A stretch of DNA of 64,000 bases. Source: Lutjanus erythropterus (taxonomy: Eukaryota > Chordata > Actinopteri > Lutjaniformes > Lutjanidae). The stretch spans positions 34,429,874-34,493,873 of the forward strand of contig CM034606.1 in NCBI GenBank assembly GCA_020091685.1, in the 5' to 3' direction. Below are positions 56,701-62,700 of the stretch, one piece after another. Each line of letters starts with the position of its first letter. Position 1 is the stretch's first letter. Made by a program: the position numbers and the translations under genes. Under the pieces are notes generated by a model. That model was not told the DNA's origin and did no database searches. It was given only the letters and a program-made list of their open reading frames with translations.

Positions 56701-59700
56701 ATTAGATTTTAGGGGTCAAAGGTCACAGTAACTAAACTCACAAAACACATTATTGGCCATACCTCAAGAATTCAAATGCTAATTATGACAAAATTACACA
56801 CAAACATCTAATAGGATAAAATGATGAAGTGATGACATATCCAAAAGGTCAAAGGTCATCTTCACTGTGACATCATAATGTTCAGCTCTCTTTCAGCCTC
56901 GTCTGTCCTCCTCTGTTTCCAAGTGTAGACAGCATGTTTCCATCTGGAAATTATTCACTGGAATCATACATGTCTAGTGAGAACTTCCATTTTGAAAAAA
57001 ACCCAAAAAACACTTAATACCTTTAATAAAATTTCACAGGTCAATATAGTGGTAAGTCTTCACTACAGACATTATATGAGTGTGGACTACAACTGTAGTT
57101 TGACTGGTTGGTGGAGACAAACAACTGTGAGGCAGTAATTGTATTTTCTGACTGCTCTGTTTTATACGACCACTGACAGCTGACTTCTCACTCTTCTGTG
57201 TGATCAACAACTGCTTTGGTTTTGTAATCTTGTTTCAGCTTGGGAAAACGTATGTGGGGGTCATGTTAATGTTGGCAGAACAATATGGCAGTTGAGGTGG
57301 CACTGACCTTTTCTAGTAACATATTTTTTCTCAGTAACAGTAATGAATTACATTTACTTTGTAATTTAATAACTATTTACATGTAATTTGTTAGTCTCCA
57401 GCACTGCTAGCATCCTTTAAGACATTTGTGCAAAATTTTGTCATAATTATTGCATGAATTCTTAAGTTATACAATGTTTTGTGAGATCACAGTGACCTTT
57501 GACCACCAAAATCTAATAAGTTCATCCTCAAGATGTTTCCTCAAGATGTTCTTGAGACATTTCCAAGAAACCAGGATTTGCAAGTTTCCTCAGGAGGAAG
57601 TTTAGCCTCTAAAAATCTGTGCAGACCTTTTTTTGTTGTATTCATGTGTCGATCTTTGCTAATTGTTCTCACATATATCTTTTTTTCTTTTGAGAAAGCA
57701 GAGAGCAGCAGAGGTGTGGCCACAGACTATGGAGAAAATGGACAAAGCACCTGTTACATCACAGCTGGTCCTTATCTTATGAGTTTGTGGACCAAAAACA
57801 TCTGAATTTAGAGCTTCGTGGAGCTGAGCTGCAGTGAACAAGTGGAAACCAGCACAGCTGACTGAAGACCAACTAACCTCCTCAATAAAATGACGTCTTG
57901 AGTTCAAAAACAAACTGCAACAGTGTCTTAATATTCTAACAACCTATAAAATGTTAATGGATAAACAGATGCCTTCTCCATCCAGCAGACACAGAGCAGC
58001 ACCTCCCTCCTCTGCACTCTGAGCTTGTTTTAAAATGACTGAGCCATGAAACACTTGAATGGCCTTGAATCTCATTTAGACTTGTTAACACATATAAAAC
58101 AAACAGGTTTGATCTTTTATTTATACTCTGTATATACAGGATCTTCTTGTCTCTGTTATTTATCTCAGTGACAGAGTGCATGTCCCTGTCATGTGTTCTT
58201 CATCGGCCTCAGCTACCTCTCATTTCCCTTTTAGCTTCCTCAGTTCTGTACACAGGTTACTGGCTACTTTAGCAGCTAGGTTGCCTAAGGTGCATACTAC
58301 CCTGTTTTCTGGTTTGCCTGCCTATTGTGACCATTTGCCTCCCATTTTGGATACTTCTGCCAAGCCGGCTAGCGCCCTTGCTTTGCTTGCCTGATTAGAC
58401 AAACTTAGTTTTGAACTGCTCTATAAAAAAGAGACAGTAAAGAACAAGTAGTATTAAAGTGACATTTAATTCAAAATCCAAAATACATATTTTCCTCTGG
58501 TTTGTAGAGCTGTTAATCCATCTAGATAGTTTTGGTGTGAGTTGCATAGTTTTGCAGCTGTAGAAATGTCTGCCTTCTTTCCAGTATAATGGGACTAAAT
58601 ATCACTGAGCTTGTGGTGCTCAAAGCACCAAAAAATACATTTAAAAAACTCAGCAACAATAAGCCTGATGCAAGAACATTTTTGTATTCTTATCTTTTAA
58701 ATTTCTGTCACGTCAGAGGCTCTTAACTTCAGATAACTGTGTAAATGATCCACCTGTGCGTGCATCAGACTTGTAAGGATACAATATATCAGGAAGTGTT
58801 CATTCATGAAAATGTCATCAAAGAGTAAAAAGAAGAACTTTAGATCAATAAAGAAAAGTCTGTCATTTTAATAGAGTCAGCAGTGGAATTAACAGAGCTG
58901 CTACAGCCAAGAAATGGGAAAAGCAAATGCTGTTAATGTCATGTTACCTGAAGGTTGGACTGTCGCTGACATAAAGAGGACATGATATGAAAATTATTTC
59001 AAAGAAAAAAAAAAACTCCTAGCCACAGCAAGGGCAAAAGATGACTGCAAGTCAAGGGGAAGTTTCCATCATGGAGGCAGAGGACAGAATAAGTGAGGAT
59101 GTCCTCATGGACAGGACAGGACTACATAAACCTGCATGCAAGGATATACAGCCAACACAATGACAGCATGTAATAACAGATCAGAGCTTTACTGTACATG
59201 TACTTGTACAATAACATTATAATTTGAAATGTAGTCAAACAGGACAATGTTGACATAATTATGAAGTGGAATTTATTTTTTCAATCTCAAAATGTCTTCA
59301 AACTAATGAAATATACAGTCATTAGCAGTGGTGGACAGTAGTGAAGTACATTTACTTGAGTACTGTACTTAAGTACATTTTTTGAGTATCTGTACTTTAC
59401 TTGAGTATTTGTTTTTTTGGAAACTTCTGACTTTCACTCCACTACATTTCAAAGACAAATATTGTACTTTTGACTCCACTACATTTCTATGAAGGTTATT
59501 GTTACTTTTTGACTGAGCACATCGTTGAAGTCAGCTGTTGGTGTTTTTTCTTTTCTAAAATGCAGTTGGTCACATGCTGTGTTCCTCACAAAAGGAAACC
59601 AATCACAGTAGCTCCTCTGAAATGGGACTGATGTAAAAGCAGAAATACGTCCAGGCGCACTAACAAGCACAAACAAGCTCTCCCTCTTTCATTCAAACAA

Positions 59701-62700
59701 AAAACTGTAATGGTGACAGCAGGAGAAAAACTAAATTAAATCTCAAGATGTTATTATAATTATTCATTATTCCAGGTAGCTTTTAAAGTTGAATTGTTTT
59801 TATCGGGGTGAAAAATACCACATAATTCATGTATATTCTGCCTCTGAAGACAGAAAGAAATCTCAGTTATTTAACTCCTTACAGTTGGCTTCAATCTTCA
59901 GTCAGGTCAGTGCATCATTAGATGGTTTCAGAGAGTTACAAGCTTCTGTAAATGCATCATGAAAACAATACAGCATGTATTGATATTAGAAAATGTACTT
60001 TGTAATTTGTACTTTTGAATACTTAAGTATTTTTAAAAACATGTACTTTTGAATACTTAAGTATTTTTAAAAGCAAGAACTCTAGTACTTTAACTCAAGT
60101 AAAATTTTGACTGAGCAACTTTCACTTGTAGTTGAGTAATATTTGACCAGGAGTATCTATACTTTGACTCAAGTACTGGGGTTGAGTACTTTGTCCACCA
60201 CTGGTCATTAGTGAAAAACTTTGGCTTAGATACCAGCAGACTGACTGCACATGACTCTATGACAAGTCTGGACCTCGTAAATTGTGTTCATATCTGAAAG
60301 AAAATTCAAAATATGAGAAAACTGGTGAATGGTGAACGTTCTCCTAAATCATTTATACACAACACAAGAACAAATTTGTTCGTACGAGTGGTTCTTGCAT
60401 GAGGCCCAGCGTCTATTTCCAGAAATCACGACCCTGTTACACAACTCAATCCATAGACGTTGCTGTGAGCAGTTTCATGATTATTTGTAGTAACCAGGTC
60501 ATGATGTTTGGAAAGACGCATTCCTGCTGAGTTTTTAAAAAAAAAAAAAAATTGGCTCTTCAAACACCACAAGCCGAGTGCTTTTTAGTCAAATTATATT
60601 GGAGAGAAGGCAGACATCTCTATGGCTGATATCTCCAAAACTCTACAACTCACACCAAAAAAAATATGTATTTTTAATTTGGGGGTGAAGTGTCCCTTTA
60701 ACGATAGCCTCCTTGACTTTGTTATAGTGTCAATTTACTGTGAATTATATTCAAATAACTGTGAACACTGGCAGCGATCTGGTTATTTCCAGGTTAGTGT
60801 AATGTAACCTCCCAAATTTACCTAAAAGTAGCCATTTCACAGATTATAGCTCATTAAAGTCAGAATGAGGAAGTGTTCAGAAGGAGCCACGCATGAATGA
60901 ACTGTAAATGAAGAAGAATGGAAACCTGGCAGGGAGTGAGATTCCAGCACAGCACCGGTAACAAATATTCTCTAAGAGAGACAAAAGGGGGGCGTCACCA
61001 CAGCATTTTCAAACAAAAATATATTTGGATGTGATGTTGCAAAAAAAAACATCAGGGCATCTCTGAGTTTACAGAGGACTCTCCTCTGGAGACTGTCAAA
61101 ATCCAGACTTTGAGAGAAATGTGAGCAGCAGTTGCAGAGACATGTTGCTCAAAGAGAGACGTCGCCTCAGAGTGAAAAAATCTAAATCTCCTTATAAAAG
61201 GATAAGAAAGTTATGGTCTTCTTCGTGATGAGGAGGAGGATAATTGAATATTTGAACACATGCCAGATGTTGAGTAATCCAGCTCCGACTTAAACTATTA
61301 GTCACTTCATTTTTTTTTCCATACTCAGTTTACACAGCTCTCTGGCGTGTGTGTGTGTTTGTGTGTGTGAACATGTGTGTGCACGTGTCAGGGTCTTGGC
61401 AGGCCAGTGGGTTTTCCGTGAGGGGTACTCCCCCTCTGTTTTCCTTTGTTCTGCCACCAAAATAAAAGCCCATCTATATATTTTGATAACCAGATCAGAC
61501 AGACTGACAGAGGAGAGACAGAAAGGAGGACTGGAAAAGAAAGGAAACATCTCTGACTTTTGCCTCACTAGCAACTGGGACTAAAGATCAGAATGTCAGT
61601 GTGTGAGGGAGAATTCTTCATTCCAAGCCTGTGGAAAATCTCAGTGGAAACTACCCAACCCTACACATTTATTGTCTTCTCTTCCTAGAAGAGTGTGTGT
61701 TCTCTCTCTGAGTGTGTCATATACATTATTAGTTCCCAACCTGGGGTCTGGGCCCCCCTTAGGGGAGCACCAGAAATCACAGGGGGTTCACAAGACTTCT
61801 TCTGTTCTCCTCAAAATCAGATGCACGAGAAAAATCACAATTTCAGGGTTCCTCCACCTTTTCCAAAGTCAACTTCAAGCATTTTCTAGCTACATGGTCA
61901 AGTTTTCCCACCCAATTTTGTAATGGTAAAAGAGTAGATCATAAAACCTGTAGTTTATGCACACCTGGGGATAAGAAAGACTCATATATGGTGAACAAAG
62001 ACGGATGATTTAATATTCCACATCTCTGCCCGAACCAAATCTAACTCACATCACTATGACAACAAAAACAAAGAACAGTTCTGACTCAAATGTTATGTTC
62101 AAATAGTACAGTTCATCAAAAAAAAAAAAAAAAAACACTTATACTTGGTCATTCATAGAGAATTTCCCCTAAACTCTCAACCAATAATTTATCAGAACTG
62201 ATATTTATTGTGCATCCCTAATAAGAAAGGCCTGTCTTTGGGTTTAATTAATTTTCTGTCTTGAGGTTTAGCTGATCTGTGTCTGTGATCTCACAGATTG
62301 AGACAATATGTTTAATCTACATATGTGGATTAAATAAAGTAAAGTTAAACAGAGGAGGCAGAGAGAACACATATAAAGGAGAGAAATGAACTTCCTGTCA
62401 GCTGTATTTAAAGGAGGCAGAACTGTAAAGAGAGCACTTAATGCCCTGGGTAATACCTGTCAGGCAAAATCTCCCAGCCCACCTTAATCTTATATCAGCT
62501 TATATCAAAACATAACATGTTCAAGCAGGTCATGGATAAGAACGAACACCAGAGGAGGCTGAAAACAGGACAGGACAACTGCTGCCTGAAGTTACAGTGA
62601 CTGGAATCACATTTGGGGTCCGAGGAAAACCACTGAGGTGTAAAAAGCTTTAAGATATCTGACATACAAACACAAGTGGTCTTACCTCTGATTGTGTGTT

